64,000 nt of DNA from Triangularia verruculosa. Lineage: Eukaryota; Ascomycota; Sordariomycetes; Sordariales; Podosporaceae. The stretch lies in the NCBI GenBank assembly GCA_033296885.1, contig MU864000.1:44631-108630 (forward strand). The letters are read 5' to 3'. The notes under the pieces are model-generated. The model worked only from the letters and a program-made list of their open reading frames with translations. It did not search any database and was not told the origin of the DNA. The position numbers were made by a program, and so were the translations under genes. Below are positions 43,571 through 55,274 of this stretch, one piece after another (within the stretch, counting starts at the first letter, position 1; the number at the start of each line of letters is the position of its first letter).

Positions 43571-44741
43571 TTACCACCCCAACGTCTCCTCATCCCCGAG
43601 CAAGATCGCGTTGGCGCCTGCTCTGATACCGTCCTTTTCCCCTCTTTCTAGCGCATTTGCGAGCTCGCCCTCGAGGTGTTTCTCGATCTCTTCGATTCGC
43701 TTCCTGGCCCGCACGCCGGCTTGGGGGTTGAGAAGCTCTCTCCAGAACTCTGTGTCTTCTTCCAATGCCTTTCTCTCTCTCCATAGTGCATTGAGCTTCG
43801 ATGGCGTGATTTTTGAGCGAAACAGACATGGTACATGCCACAGTAAGTCTCCCATTCGCCAGGACAGTCAACGCCGTCTTGCTTGAAGAGATAGGACCAC
43901 ATATGCTCCCATACACGTCCCGAGAGATAGTCAGACAGGCTGGTCCGAATAAGCCAGTCCATGTTGCGTTTATACTGCGCTCTCCCATGCCGGAGAATTG
44001 CCTCCTTCGTCACCGCAAACTGCGAGCAGCATGGCCCAGCCAGGATTTCCGGAACGACGTTTACATCAAAGTTGGCCCGAAATGCTGCCTGCATCAAAGG
44101 TTCTTCCTGTTTGACAGACTGCTGCGGTGTCTTGGTCGTGTTGATCCAGTCTGGACATGTGTGGTCCCAGTCCACGCGGAGGTTGGCATACTGTCGGCGC
44201 TGAACGACGTCTAGGTCGAGTTGGGACAACGTAAAGAGCATGCTCTATTTCAGTACTCCTTCGATATGCCAAGGGTTCTCATGCGCATGTATAAAAATGG
44301 AGATGTCTGGCAGATGATCATAAAAATCGTATAGGTAGGTGAGGTAGATGAGAGCCTCGAGCCCCTTTTTTTGGCATAGGGGGGTGATACTTGGCCGTAG
44401 GCGAGTCACTGAGGTAGGGAATGACGCTGAGATTGGGGATGGTGAGCTTGGATGTCCATGATATGTCGTCGGCTTCGAGACTGGCTATCACGAGGTTGAC
44501 GGTTCTGTTACTGACAACCACATTTGCCGGGCCGCTGCTACCTTTTAAAGGACTTGGGCTAGTGACAAGCTTCCATGTGTCTTTTTGGCGAGTCAGCAGT
44601 AATGTATACAACGCCTGATGAAGGTCAGCAACTCAGCATGCGCTCCAATGGGGTAAATTTGTTGATAAATTATCTGATACATACCACCAGTAAAGCTATG
44701 GAGAGAGCTGGCAAAGCCACTGCCCGCGAAAGTAGAGTCAT
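43571..44741 (-). pseudogene. DUF3431 family protein with two frameshifts and one stop
   Basis: Exon 1, 44741-44685, encodes an N-terminal membrane anchor (MTLLSRAVALPALSIALLV). It splices in phase 0 to 44614 (ALYTLLLTRQKDTWKLV). The DUF3431 body follows in three frames: VNLVIASLEADDISWTSK up to MPKKG; then, after a shift at the A7G4 run near 44368, EALIYLTYLYDFYDHLPDIS and IFIHAHENPWHIEG; then a TAG near 44246. It continues AILAGPCCSQFAVTKEAIL-type sequence and SGRVWEHMWSYLFKQDGVDC, and, after a second shift near 43830, ALWRERKALEEDTEFWRELL. Family members are putative type II membrane glycosyltransferase-like proteins. This copy cannot make a full product unless the shifts are sequence errors. 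Confidence 0.78.
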
Positions 44742-45229
44742 GTTTCCCGACGTCTGTGAACTGGCATCGTAATGAAGGCACTTGTGTTGAGTCCTTGCTT
44801 AATTCTTCGGGTCTTCCTTGCGTGCGTGTGAGATGAAGGCGGGGAAAATATCGTCAGCTCTTGGCCTTATCGATATCGCGCAATGAAATTGGAGTGACCG
44901 TTAGCCAACCATACCCTTGTCTTCGTTCGATTGGATTATCCGGATGTCATTCTATCTGTCCTATCAGTGGAAAGTCCGAAACAAAAACGTCTTCTCCGGG
45001 TAGGATTTCGGTGAAACCTGTGGCGATATCAGTTTCGTGAGGCTGAAGTAATTGCTGGCTGATTGGTTACGTTAGGCACTGCATGCAAGCCTTCGGGATT
45101 CCTTGAATGGTGGCATATGAATTGATGCCGACGAGGCCTCAAGTCGAGATGTATCGAACAAAACCATCAATCATCACTTGTCATTCCTTCCCGCTCCCCG
45201 TCCTGCCTGTATCAGAGGACATCACAGCG
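44742..45229. other. Intergenic region
   Basis: About 490 bases between two minus-strand relics. It presumably includes the promoter of the DUF3431 gene. Nothing else was recognised. Confidence 0.35.
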
Positions 45230-45958
45230 TCACAACATCACAGCTCCCAGCCCCAAAACCCAGAAGAGACCAATGGCACCCAGCAGATATATATCCTCAC
45301 CAGCTCGCCCCGGCGGTCCCGCTATGGAGCCCGCACTCTTTCCAGTAGGGGTGGCGCCCGGTGCACTTCCGGTAACAGTGGCACCAGTGGCAGTGGCAGC
45401 ACCGCCCGCACAGTGGCACCAGCACCGGTGGCCGTCGGGACCGTGCCACCCCCGATACCCATGCCGCACGAGAGACCACTCATGTATATGCTGTATTGGT
45501 CGTCCGACGTGCAGGCTGACGTGTAGCAGCTATGTTCATGGCCGATGTTAGCGATTTTATGCATGGACCAGATAGTAAGAACTAGAAAGAGTGTGCCAGT
45601 ATTTGAAAGAGAAAATAGCACCTAAAAGCTCCGAGGCAGTTGCACACGCGCAGGTAGTCTTTGGGCCGCCGGTCAAAGTGCCGCATGTAGTTGACAAGAC
45701 GCTGTTGTAGCACGTTGTAAAGGCTCTTCCGAGTGGAAAATGCCATGTTAGCAATATTCCTCATCAAGTGCTGGTGGCAACGTACGGCTCGGTGTAGCAA
45801 GTGTGCGCGCTCATGGCCGCAAGAGTCGTAGGAATTAGGCACACGAGTGTCGCGACAATGTTGTGAAGTGACAAAGTGGTGACAGGTGAGACGCTCAGAT
45901 GGCTGACCGCATGTGCTGATTGTGGGTGAACGGTGTCTTCAAGGGTGATAATGCTCAC
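45230..45958 (-). pseudogene. CFEM/GPI-anchored protein-like relic
   Basis: Frames on the minus strand show a hydrophobic leader ending in PTTLAA, a Cys-containing part with CYTEPYVATST and TTCYNSVLSTTCG that resembles pieces of a CFEM domain, and a typical GPI-anchor end (TGSAPGATPTGKSAGSIAGP then LLGAIGLFWVLGLGAVML). The pieces lie in different frames with stops between them and no clean set of splice sites. I read it as a decayed cell-surface protein gene. The GPI signal is the firmest part, the CFEM assignment is weak. Confidence 0.42.
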
Positions 45959-46312
45959 TGGGCGTCTTCGGGCCTTTATACAGGAACTTGAGCGCTGGAG
46001 AGACCAGCTCTTGCTAGGAGTGATACCCCCAGATTCAGGAGGAAAGAGCTGCGAGACGTCGGCGTGCGGATATTAGACCACGGCTGGCATCTCAGTCAAT
46101 AACATCTCAGCCAATAAGGCTCGTCAGAAGACTATGGCCGCTTGGCACATGCCTGTGGTTGTTCCTCGCATACCAAGACATAACTCATCGAAGTACGCCA
46201 CATCTTCGGCCTACCATGTCTAACACAGTCTAAGTGCGTCGGGCCCTAAGATGCCGCTGAGCAAAGGTGAGCTGCATTATCTCCCCGTCCGTTTGCTAGT
46301 CTACTCAGTATC

Positions 46313-46598
46313 TGTTGGTAGGGCCAGGGTAGTACCATACTGGGTTTGATCACGTAGCGATATGCCTTCACTCAGAGATGAAGGCATCGCCAGATTGTGG
46401 TTCAGGTTCTTGTATTGGTAGTTGATCGGTATGAGGATCAAGAGCAGGAGAAGGACCCTGCCTTGAAGAGGGCAGGGCCCTGTTATATAGACCTCAGCCG
46501 CGGCTGGTCTCCTCAAGGGAGCGCCCTCCCTGCGGGGAGTGCCCTCCCTGCCTTGATCCCTGCCTAAGGGAGCCATCGCGAGTCCCAACATTCCAACA
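46313..46598 (-). repeat. Solo LTR, probably Copia-type
   Basis: On the minus strand it starts TGTTGGAATG and ends CTACCAACA, so TGTTGG and CCAACA are exact inverted ends. A CTATATAACAGG box lies about one third of the way in. The flanks GTATC (left) and CTATC (right) agree in 4 of 5 bases, a likely target duplication. Length is 286 bases. It has not been hit by RIP and contains two copies of a GGGAG(C/T)GCCCTCCCTGC-like unit. Confidence 0.72.
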
Positions 46599-46759
46599 CT
46601 ATCAAACACGCAAACCTATCGAACGGGCGAGTCAACCGCGAATACGGTAGATTCTTTCTCGATTCTGGGCCTTGGCTTCTCTTGGCCTGTACCGCTGCCG
46701 CGCAAGAAAGTTGACCTTCCACACCGTGACATCTAAATTCCAATCCATGCATGTATGTA

Positions 46760-47908
46760 CAGTGGGGAGACAAAAGTCACGCTACTTTTCGCGAATTTTC
46801 CCCGCGACGCGTCACGCTCCCAACCTTCAATTCTACCACCTTTTTTTCAACCAAACGCAGCATGACGAGTCGAAGTCTAAATACCCCAAGAGTCGAGTAT
46901 TCTCCTCATAAAAGTACAAGGATTAAGGTGATGTACGATTCGGCTATCAAACTCAAAGCAATTGCAGCCGTAGAAGACATCCCGTACTCTTCTATCTCTA
47001 GGATCGTATCGCGGTACCGCTTTCAGAAATCAGCCAGGTCACTCGAGCGCTCCGATTTATTAAGAAAGACCCTTTCATTACCACCACGGATTTAACGGTC
47101 GCCGCCGGCCTAACATACCATAATCGCACTATAGAGCGGGAGCTCAAGCGCCGGGGTATCCTGCACGTCAAGGCCCTCAGGAGGCCTAAGTTAACCAATA
47201 AGTTAGTTGCAAAAAGGCTAGCTTTCGCGAGACTTTACGTGCGGAAGCCTCTAAGTTGGTAGCGGCGTTAGATCTTCTCCGACGAGAGTACAGTCGCTCG
47301 TAGCGATAGAGACGCCAATTGAAATTGTATAACATTAACGATCGTCTAGGGCGAACGCTTAAACCCCAAGAATGTCCAGCCAAAGGGTAAGCCAACAAGA
47401 CATTCGCAGATATTCTAGGGCGCTTTTTCGTTCAACAGTCGCACTTCGCTTGTACCGCTCCTCGGCGACCCCGAATCGAAGCGCGGCGGAGTTACCGGCC
47501 GCGTTATACTCGACTGCCTGCAAGAGAACTTCCCAACTATATGCGAGCCAAGGAGTATTTTCGCTCAAGATAACGCCTCGACCTATACGGCATACGTAGT
47601 ACAAGACTGGTTGGTGGAATAGGCTGCGGAAAACGGCGTTGAGTTAGTAGATTGGCCTGCTTACTCGCCGGACCTCAATCCGATCGAGAATCTGTGGAAA
47701 TTGCTCAAGGAAGAGATCTACCGCGTTAATCCTACCCTATCAGACCTTCTCGAGAGCGACGCCTCAAAAATGCGCCTAGTAAGGGTCGCAATCGGAGTAT
47801 AGGAGGCCTTCAAAGAGGAGCTTCTCCAGAAGCTGGTTGACAGCATAGTGAACAGGTTGCAAGCGGTTATCAAAGCGGACGGCTGGTACACGAAGTATTA
47901 AAGTAGCG
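46760..47908 (+). mobile_element. Tc1/mariner transposon relic lacking its right inverted repeat
   Basis: The left end CAGTGGGGAGACAAAAGTCA follows a TA and looks like a Tc1-type inverted repeat. The expected reverse complement at the right end is reduced to AAAGTAGCG at 47900-47908, after which the sequence diverges. So the right end has been lost or replaced. Confidence 0.75.
46862..47901 (+). pseudogene. Tc1/mariner transposase relic
   Basis: The N-terminal HTH part (STRIKVMYDSAIKLKAIAAV) is in one frame and the rest is in another, after a shift near 47040. The three catalytic regions are still readable: IFSDES, FAQDNASTYTAYV and WPAYSPDLNPIENLWKLLKE. Several stops, mostly at expected Trp or Gln positions, interrupt the frame. 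Confidence 0.85.
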
Positions 47909-48545
47909 ACCTATATATCATTAGAAAGAGGAGCTTCTGAGGTACCTAGAACATAAAGAATTAGTATTTTTACTATAGAAATGGACTGTTGGGAGATGTT
48001 TGAAGTACCTGGGTAGGTGGTTGCGAAATGGTGGTGTGTTCAATGTTACACACGCCGCGAATGTAAATACCACCCCAAGTGTACGTAGACCACTTCAAAC
48101 CTCTCAATACCAGGGTCCGGCCGTTGCTTACTGTCCCGGAAAGCTGTCATTGGTGCGGCAAGCAACTGTATTCACTGATCGACTTCCGTCGATGATACTG
48201 CGGGGTCCCTAAAACTTATCGACATTCTCCTCCTAAATACCACATCCCATTATTCCCAGATTTGTCCATCAATCATGGCGCATCATTACTTTGACCTTGT
48301 TCCTCGACTTCGACCTCACTGGGCCGGCACCAGCGAGCCGGCCCACAAGCGAACCCGGCTTTTGAAGCCCCGAAATAATGCCAGGGTCTAGAATGGGGTC
48401 TCCGGTCGTCTGGAGCCAGCGTCGTGAGGAGCCTCTGACGCAATATAAGAGCCAAGCGGACTCGACTCTCACAAGTAAAGGTTGTCCGCCGAGTCCTGAG
48501 ACAACCGTTTCGTCACTATCTGCCATCAACATAACCAGTAGAACT
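47909..48545. other. Intergenic region upstream of the GH127 gene
   Basis: About 640 bases. An AT-richer part follows the mariner relic, then normal sequence that should hold the promoter of the glycosidase. An ACACGCCGCGAATG/TACC region has no recognised sites. Confidence 0.35.
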
Positions 48546-50538
48546 ATGCTGTATCTATCACTGGCTGTATGCGCTGCTTTGGCGGTTACTGTCCTGTCCA
48601 GTCCCGCTCCAGCTTCCGTTCAGGTTACGCAAGAGACTGGAGTCGCCGCTTTTGCTTTCGATTTCAGCCAGGTCACGTTAAGCGCGGGCCGTTGGCGAGA
48701 AAATCAGAATCGAACGTTGAACTACTTGAAGTTCGTCGACCTTGACAGACTGTTATACGTCTATCGAGCAAACCATGGGCTGTCGACCAAAGGAGCGACC
48801 GCTAACTCAGGTGTCAGTCTTCCGGTCTCTTCTCCAACCAGTCAGTTCATGGTAGATCGGTCTCTAACTCACATCACAGTGGGACGCTCCTACATTTCCG
48901 TTCCGGGGTCATATCCAAGGTCATTTTCTGACCGCTCTCGCACAATGCTTCGGACAACTGCGCGATTCGGCATGCCGAGACCGCGCCACTACGCTCGTGG
49001 CTGAGCTGCTGAAATGTCAGGTATGATGCCAGATATATGCTCACCTCATGACATCAGCCCCCTAACCTCAGCTGCAGGCAAACAACAAGGCCGTAAAGTT
49101 CCAGGACGGATATCTCTCCGGCTTTCCCGAGTCTGACTTCACTGCCCTCGAGGGCGGAACACTCACCAACGGAAATGTCCCCTATTATGTTGTGCACAAG
49201 ATGCTTGCAGGCCTCCTCGACGTCTTCCAGCAAGTTGGTGACGCCAACGCAAAGACAGTACTCCTTAGCCTTGCCAGCTGGGTGGACACGCGTACGGCAC
49301 GGTTAACATACAGCCAAATGCAAAAGGTACTCGGAACCGAGTTCGGCGGTATGAGCGAGGTTCTCACCGACATCTACACCCTCACCGGGGACTCTCGCTG
49401 GCTCAAAGTCGCGCAGCGGTTCGAACACGCCTCCGTGCTGCGGCCGTTAGCCCAGGGTCAAGACAATCTGGACGGATTGCATGCAAACACGCAGCTTCCA
49501 AAATGGATCGGGGCAGCACGAGAGTACAAGGCCACGGGAAACACCACATATCAAGCGATCGCGGCCAACGCCTGGCAGAAAGTAGTAAGCGCCCACACCT
49601 ATGCGATAGGGGGCAACAGTCAAGCGGAGCACTTCCGCGCCCCGAACGCGATCGCCTCGCATCTGAGCTCTGATACGGCAGAGTCGTGCAACTCGTATAA
49701 CATGCTCAAGCTGACCCGGGAGCTCTGGCTCACCACACCCAACGTCGACTATTTCGACTTCTACGAGCGCACCCTGATGAACCAGATGATCGGCCAGCAG
49801 AACCCGGCAGACAGCCACGGCCACGTGACGTATTTCCACTCCATGAACCCGGGCGGCCACAGAGGCATCGGTCCGGCATGGGGGGGAGGGACGTGGTCGA
49901 CGGACTACGGTTCGGCGTGGTGTTGTCAGGGCACGGGGTTGGAGACCAACACCAAGCTCATGGACTCGATCTACTTCCACGACGACACTTCTCTCTACGT
50001 CAACCTGTTCGCCCCCTCGGTGCTGACGTGGTCGGAGAAGAAAGTCGTGGTCGAACAGACCACCACCTTCCCCGTCACGGACTCTACATCCCTTAAGATC
50101 ACCGGCTCCGGCTCCGGCGAATGGGCACTGCGCGTGCGCATCCCCGGATGGACCGCGGCGCCAACCATAACGGTCAACGGCGCGGATGCCGGGAGTCTCG
50201 TCCCCGGCAAGTACGCGTCGATATCGAGACAGTGGAAGTCCGGCGACGTGGTGGTGGTCAAGTTGCCGATGGCGCTCCGCCTGCTCCCCGCAAACGACAA
50301 TAAGGCGCTAGCGGCCGTGGCGTACGGGCCTGTCGTGTTGGTTGGGAATTACGGCAGCGCTTCTGTTACTGCTGCGCCTACACTGTCGCTGTCGACGCTC
50401 AGACGGACGAGTACCTCGGCTCTGGCTTTCTCGGGCTCGGCGGGAGGCCAAACGGTGCAGCTGGGCCCGTACTATGATGCTCAGGGGTTTAATTATGTGA
50501 CTTACTGGGTCACGAGCGGCTCGTTTTCTAAGGCGTGA
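48546..50538 (+). CDS. Secreted GH127-type beta-L-arabinofuranosidase (DUF1680)
   Basis: Exons 48546-48812, 48880-49020 and 49078-50538 join in phase 0 throughout, giving 622 residues. The signal peptide is MLYLSLAVCAALAVTVLSS. The (alpha/alpha)6 barrel part shows the family blocks FQDGYLSGFPESDF and VPYYVVHKMLAGLLDVF. The zinc/catalytic residues are seen: Glu320 in SQAEHF (acid/base position), Glu338 and Cys340 in DTAESCNSYNML, and Cys418-Cys419 in SAWCCQGTG, where the family uses a cysteine nucleophile. The C-terminal beta-sandwich includes VRIPGW and ISRQWKSGD. The enzyme would release L-arabinofuranose from plant polysaccharides or glycoproteins outside the cell. It is the only gene between 38 and 54 kb with an unbroken frame. 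Confidence 0.9.
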
Positions 50539-50998
50539 GAGAATCCGATGGCGTCGTACACCAAGTCTGCAAGTTGGTACCATGTGAGCAATAACTTTGA
50601 ACTAGTGATTACCAAAATCTGTAGTCTCATCCAGAGGCGCAAAAAAAGACCAAGTCCAGATGTTTATGGCACAGACCTCCGCAGCAATCCCCGCAGTCGA
50701 GTCTGGATGGTGAGGAGAATTGGCCAGTCCGCCAATGATCGCACTGCCGAACCCCTCATGCAACTGCCCATGCTTCCATGACAGGGCGCGTGGGTTTGTT
50801 GGAGGCGACTTCTTTTGGCATCCAAGGATCTACATCTCGGGCGATAGCCGATGTGCACTGTTACTCCAGCAGATCTGGTAGAGAGGGCAAGAGACTCTGC
50901 TCAGCATCAATTGATCCTATATATGAGGAGTCTCTGCTCGTGCGACACCGTTTCAGCGAATAAGAAGAACGGGAATAGCATCGTAACATACCCTAACA
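50539..50998. other. Intergenic region between GH127 and MFS genes
   Basis: About 460 bases, same-strand spacer. Nothing recognised. Confidence 0.35.
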
Positions 50999-53209
50999 AT
51001 GGAGCCTACCCATACTACCCCAAGCGAGAAGGTCGACGTCACGGAGGCGCATACGGAGCACGCTCGTCACCACCATTACCGGGAACTCCATGTCGTGCCG
51101 ATTGAAGAAGAGGCTGTTCAGGATGCTGTCATATCAACCTCAGCTGGAGATCTTGGGTAACTACTTCGACATCGAATCTCCCGGTATATCGGCTCTGATG
51201 GCTGATATCCAGTCCAGCTGGTGGTGTTCATCACTTGCTTTGCGTGAGTTATTACTGCCCAGTTGTCTCCTCAAGGTACAAGTCTAACAGAACCAAGCGT
51301 GATGGCACAGGTCTTCGTAGTTGTCGCAGCCGGCTCAGTAATCGCCTTCATAATACGCGACCTGGGCGACGCCGCTCTGGCCGGCTGGATCATCCAAGTA
51401 CCTTACCTTCTTTACCTCTTCTCGATCCTTTCCCCCGGTAAACCTCAAATCTGACCAAACCCAGGGCCCTCTCCTCATGCAAGCCGTCCTCTCCCCCATC
51501 ATAGGCCGTCTGTCCGACGTCCTGAACCGCAAGTACCTTGCTGCCGTGCCGCCACTGCTCGCATTCGTCGGCGCCATCATCTCTGCCCGGGCTACGAACA
51601 TGAAGACGCTTGTGGGCGGCGGGATCCTGATCGGTACGACCCTGTCGACCATCTCGATCGTCCAGTCTATTCCGTCCGAGATATTGCCGTTGAAGTATCG
51701 CCCTATCGCCCAAGGTCTGGCGGGCATGGGAGGGACGGTTGGTGGGTTGTGAGTGTTATCTCACATTATAACTGCTCCCGTTACGTGATGGCACGGGGGG
51801 TAAAAATCGTGTTGTTGACTTTTTCCCCAATAGACTCGGAGCCCTCGGCGCAGGCGCAATGACCAACTCAGGAGTAGGAGGGGAGGCTGGCGATGGATCT
51901 TCTGGCTGCAAGCCATCCTCCATGCCTTGACGACGATTGGCCTCTTCCTGTTCTACTGGCCCCCGAAGAATAAGGAGTATCCTAGAATGTCGCTCTTCGA
52001 CTACTTCTGGGCGTGTGATCCCATCGGATCCGCGCTGTTCATTGGCGGTGCGACTCTTACGATTCTCGGCCTTGATTGGGCTGGTGGTGCGTACGGCTGG
52101 TCTGATGCGCATGTTGTTGCGCCTTGACGATTGGTTTGGTGATGTTGGCTGCGTTTGCGGTGTATGGTAAGTACTCCCCTCTCTTGGATGGACATGGTAA
52201 CTGGCTAACTTGGCTCTGTAGAATGGAAAGGCCGTGCAGATGGCCTCGTGGCTCACGCCTTCTTCCGCACCAACATGAATTTCGCCTTGAGTACCTTCGC
52301 CTTTGCAGTTGAAGGGTGGATGTTCTACAGTGCTGTGAACTCTGTCGTTCCGCAGATCGTGTTGAACTTGGGGTTTGCGAGCGACTCGTGGCATATATCC
52401 GTACGACAGCTGGTATAGTTCACTTGGCCCAACAGTTTGGTTGGTCTGTCGCTGACTTCCCCGGTCGCAGTCCTTCCAGTGCGTCATCCTCATGGCGCCG
52501 TTGTTCATCTCCTTGTACGCAACACGCTTCAAGGACTTGAAGAACCCGCTGCTTGTTACCTTTACTCTCTTCCTTGTTGTGTAAGTGTTACCGCTCTACT
52601 TTGGTGCTTCACTGACACTTTTTGCATGTGACTGACTGCTGGGACAGCTGCATCCTCTACGCAACCATACGCCCGTCATGGAACAGCGTCCAGATAGGCA
52701 TCAACGTTATCGCCGGTCTCGGCCAGGCCGGACCACTGACACTCCTCCCAGCCTGCATCCAGTACACCGCCCCGCACGCATTCCTCTCCACAGCAACAGG
52801 GATGGCATTCTCAGCCCGAGCAATCGGTGGCGCGATGGGTTCCGCCGTCCTAAACGCAATCGTAGAGGGGAGACTATCGTCCCACTATGCGTCTGCCGTG
52901 GGGTCTGCTGCTGTAGCTGCGGGATTGCCGGAAGGAAGCGTTGGCGACCTGCTGGAGGCGCTGGCCGCTGGAGAGCAAGGGAAAGAGATAAACGGCGCTA
53001 CGCCGGGCGTCTGGGCTGCGGCGGTTGGCGAGAGTCATTGGCAGTACGCTTATGCGTATCGGTTGGCGTGGTCGAGCATCATACCGTTCACCGTGGCGGC
53101 ACTTGTTGCTGTTTTCTTCTTGAGGGATGTGAAGAATTTGATGACGGAGAAGGTGGAGGCTACGCTGGAGAAGGACCCGACCATTTCAGACCCGGAGTCG
53201 AGGAAGTAA
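50999..53209 (+). pseudogene. Tri12-type MFS transporter with frameshifts
   Basis: The N-terminus is MEPTHTTPSEKVDVTEAHTE, with transmembrane parts AQVFVVVAAGSVIAFIIRDL, IIGRLSDVLNRKYLAAVPPL (MFS motif A-like), and GTVGGLGALGAGAMTNSG. Later parts are WIFWLQAILHALTTIGLFLF, WHISVRQL, LFISLYATRFKDLKNPLLVT and the C-terminus from CILYATIRPSWNSVQIGINV to DPESRK. The layout matches Tri12/siderophore-type 14-TM exporters. Several junctions are plausible introns (for example after WIIQ at about 51400 and after LFLVV). However, shifts occur near 51872 (TNSGVGG to GWRWIFW) and 52128 (VVAP to TIGLV), where one or two bases are gained or lost. The first exon also runs into a TAA after SAGDLG near 51161. 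It is probably non-functional unless the base calls are wrong. Confidence 0.7.
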
Positions 53210-54133
53210 GGGAGGCGTGGACTTGAATGAGGAAGATTTGGGTCTTGTCTTGAGAGGCAGCCAACGTCGAACCATTTGTGACAAGATGGTATTTATTTGG
53301 ACCGTTTGAGCCCCCAACCCCTATTCGCTTTGTCCATGCCCGTTGCCGAGATCTTCAGGATTTACGTTTACCCACAACCACCCATCAGGAACTTGAAAAG
53401 TACATCATGTACTGGTACAGGTGGCGCAACAAAAAAACGCCCAACCACCCTTTTTACACTAAAAGTAGTCAGTTATGGCTGCTTTCTTAGGGAGATGCAT
53501 AGGACCTAGAGACAGAAACTCCAGATGTACATCATCATAAGGGGTAGTGCTTCAGCAGAGCTCCGACTTCTGTGTAACTCCTAAGGCACCTGTTGGACAG
53601 GGTATAGATGAGGTTAGACTAGAGCGGATGCATGTCAAGCAGTTCTTATTCGCATTTATTCCATGTGAACACTTGCGTTAGTTACGTAACATCCGCTATT
53701 ATAATCGAGACGACAGCAAACGGCTAAGTACGTCTTCAAATAAACTGTTCATTCCCTCAGAAACCACCACATGGTTGCAAATGGGGTCCACAACTGCCGG
53801 TGTAGAAGATCCCACTTGAGACATCCCCCTTTGTTCAAAGTTCATTCTGGCGTCGACGAATGGGATTTATGCTAAGGAGAGAAACTCGCGTGTCTTTGGT
53901 AACTCTGTGGCAGGATCAGCCGTTATGAGATCAACCTTGGCGCGAGCTTAGCCGAGCCTAGTCTCACGGATTTCTGGGAAAATTTAGGCATATATACAAA
54001 TTGTTATGCAGGAGTAAATTGAGCTTGCGGGGAGGACTCGAGGATTCTGTGCTATACATACTAACCTAGAATAGAGATCTTTTGCTGCAGCTGGAGCCGA
54101 GATCATGGATACAGCTTTCAGACCCGATTCAAA
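53210..54133. other. Intergenic region
   Basis: About 920 bases of normal to slightly AT-rich composition with no convincing coding frame. It leads into the truncated GMC gene. Confidence 0.35.
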
Positions 54134-54387
54134 ATGTGGTGTCGACCTCCAAGTCTGGCCATCTTGCTTGCCTGGTTGAGTCTATACTCAACTGAGGCTG
54201 TTCGAGCGTATTCCCCATAGACGGTTGTCTCCTATGCAAGAGACCTTCAGCCAGCCTATGACTTCATTGTGGTCGGCGGAGGAACCGCTGGGCTGACAGT
54301 TGCAGATCGGCTTACTGAAGATGAAAAGATCTCAATTCTGGTGATTGAGCATGGCGAACTTGGTGAGTCTTATTTGACTAGGGGGAA
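54134..54387 (+). pseudogene. 5' end of a secreted GMC oxidoreductase cut by an LTR element
   Basis: ATG at 54134 starts MWCRPPSLAILLAWLSLYST, a signal peptide. After a TAG (expected Gln) it continues SYARDLQPAYDFIVVGGGTA, the FAD-binding GxGxxG motif, and ISILVIEHGEL. A donor gtgagt follows immediately, so this is exon 1. The LTR element begins 24 bases inside the intron. No later part of the gene was found on the far side of the repeat block. Confidence 0.75.
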
Positions 54388-55274
54388 TGTCACACGGCAG
54401 AGAGCCAACAGGCCACACCTCGGCCCAACAGCTATCGACCTGCACGCTGTGAGCCAACCGTTGGAAGTGAAGCAGTTAATTAGAGGCATGGCGGGTATCA
54501 AAGGGATCCTACTGGCCCAGTGGTATATTGAAGGACTTGGCAGTGGCCTAAGGCAAGAAGGGCACGGACCACTTAACGGAGGATAAATACGCGTTCGGAA
54601 CTACTATACTATTCTAAGTCTTCTTCTTCTTTTCTTTATTATAAACTTCGAGGTTATTAAAGATTATTATTATAATTAAATTATTATTTTAAGCCCTATA
54701 TTATAGCTCTTATTATATATAATTTTTAACTATTTAAAGTTCGATATATTATTTACTATTTATTATTAATTATTATTTACTTTACTTTACTTTTTATTTC
54801 TTTCTTTATTAATTTTTAACGCGTTATTATTAAAGGTTTAATTATTTTACTTTATAATTCTTAAGTTAATATCGACGAAGACTTTAACTATATTATAGGA
54901 AAGTACTTTTTTTAAAGCTTTTTTTTATTTAAGTTTATTATTTTAAATTATATAATACGTTTTCCTTTATTAATATTACCTTTTATTACGTTACTTATAT
55001 ATATAATTATATATAACTTTTATAATAATTTATTTATTTTATTATATAATATATTTAAACTTTAATATTAATATATTACTTTAATTAAGTTAATTTAAGT
55101 AAGTAATTATATAAAGTTTACTTTTTATTTATTTTAAGAATTTAATATTATTATAATAAACGTTAATAAAATTTAAATACTCGATATTATTCCGGACCTT
55201 ACTTTTTAATTCGTAGAACTTTATTATTATATATACAAAGTTTATATAAATATTTTTTAATTAATTAAGTAAAT
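54388..55274. mobile_element. Family-alpha LTR element, second copy, truncated
   Basis: It starts TGTCACACGG and matches 12610-13530 closely. The first 200 bases are nearly identical, the rest is RIP-mutated in both copies. Similarity ends near 55274, where pogo-like sequence begins. No right LTR was found. Confidence 0.7.
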
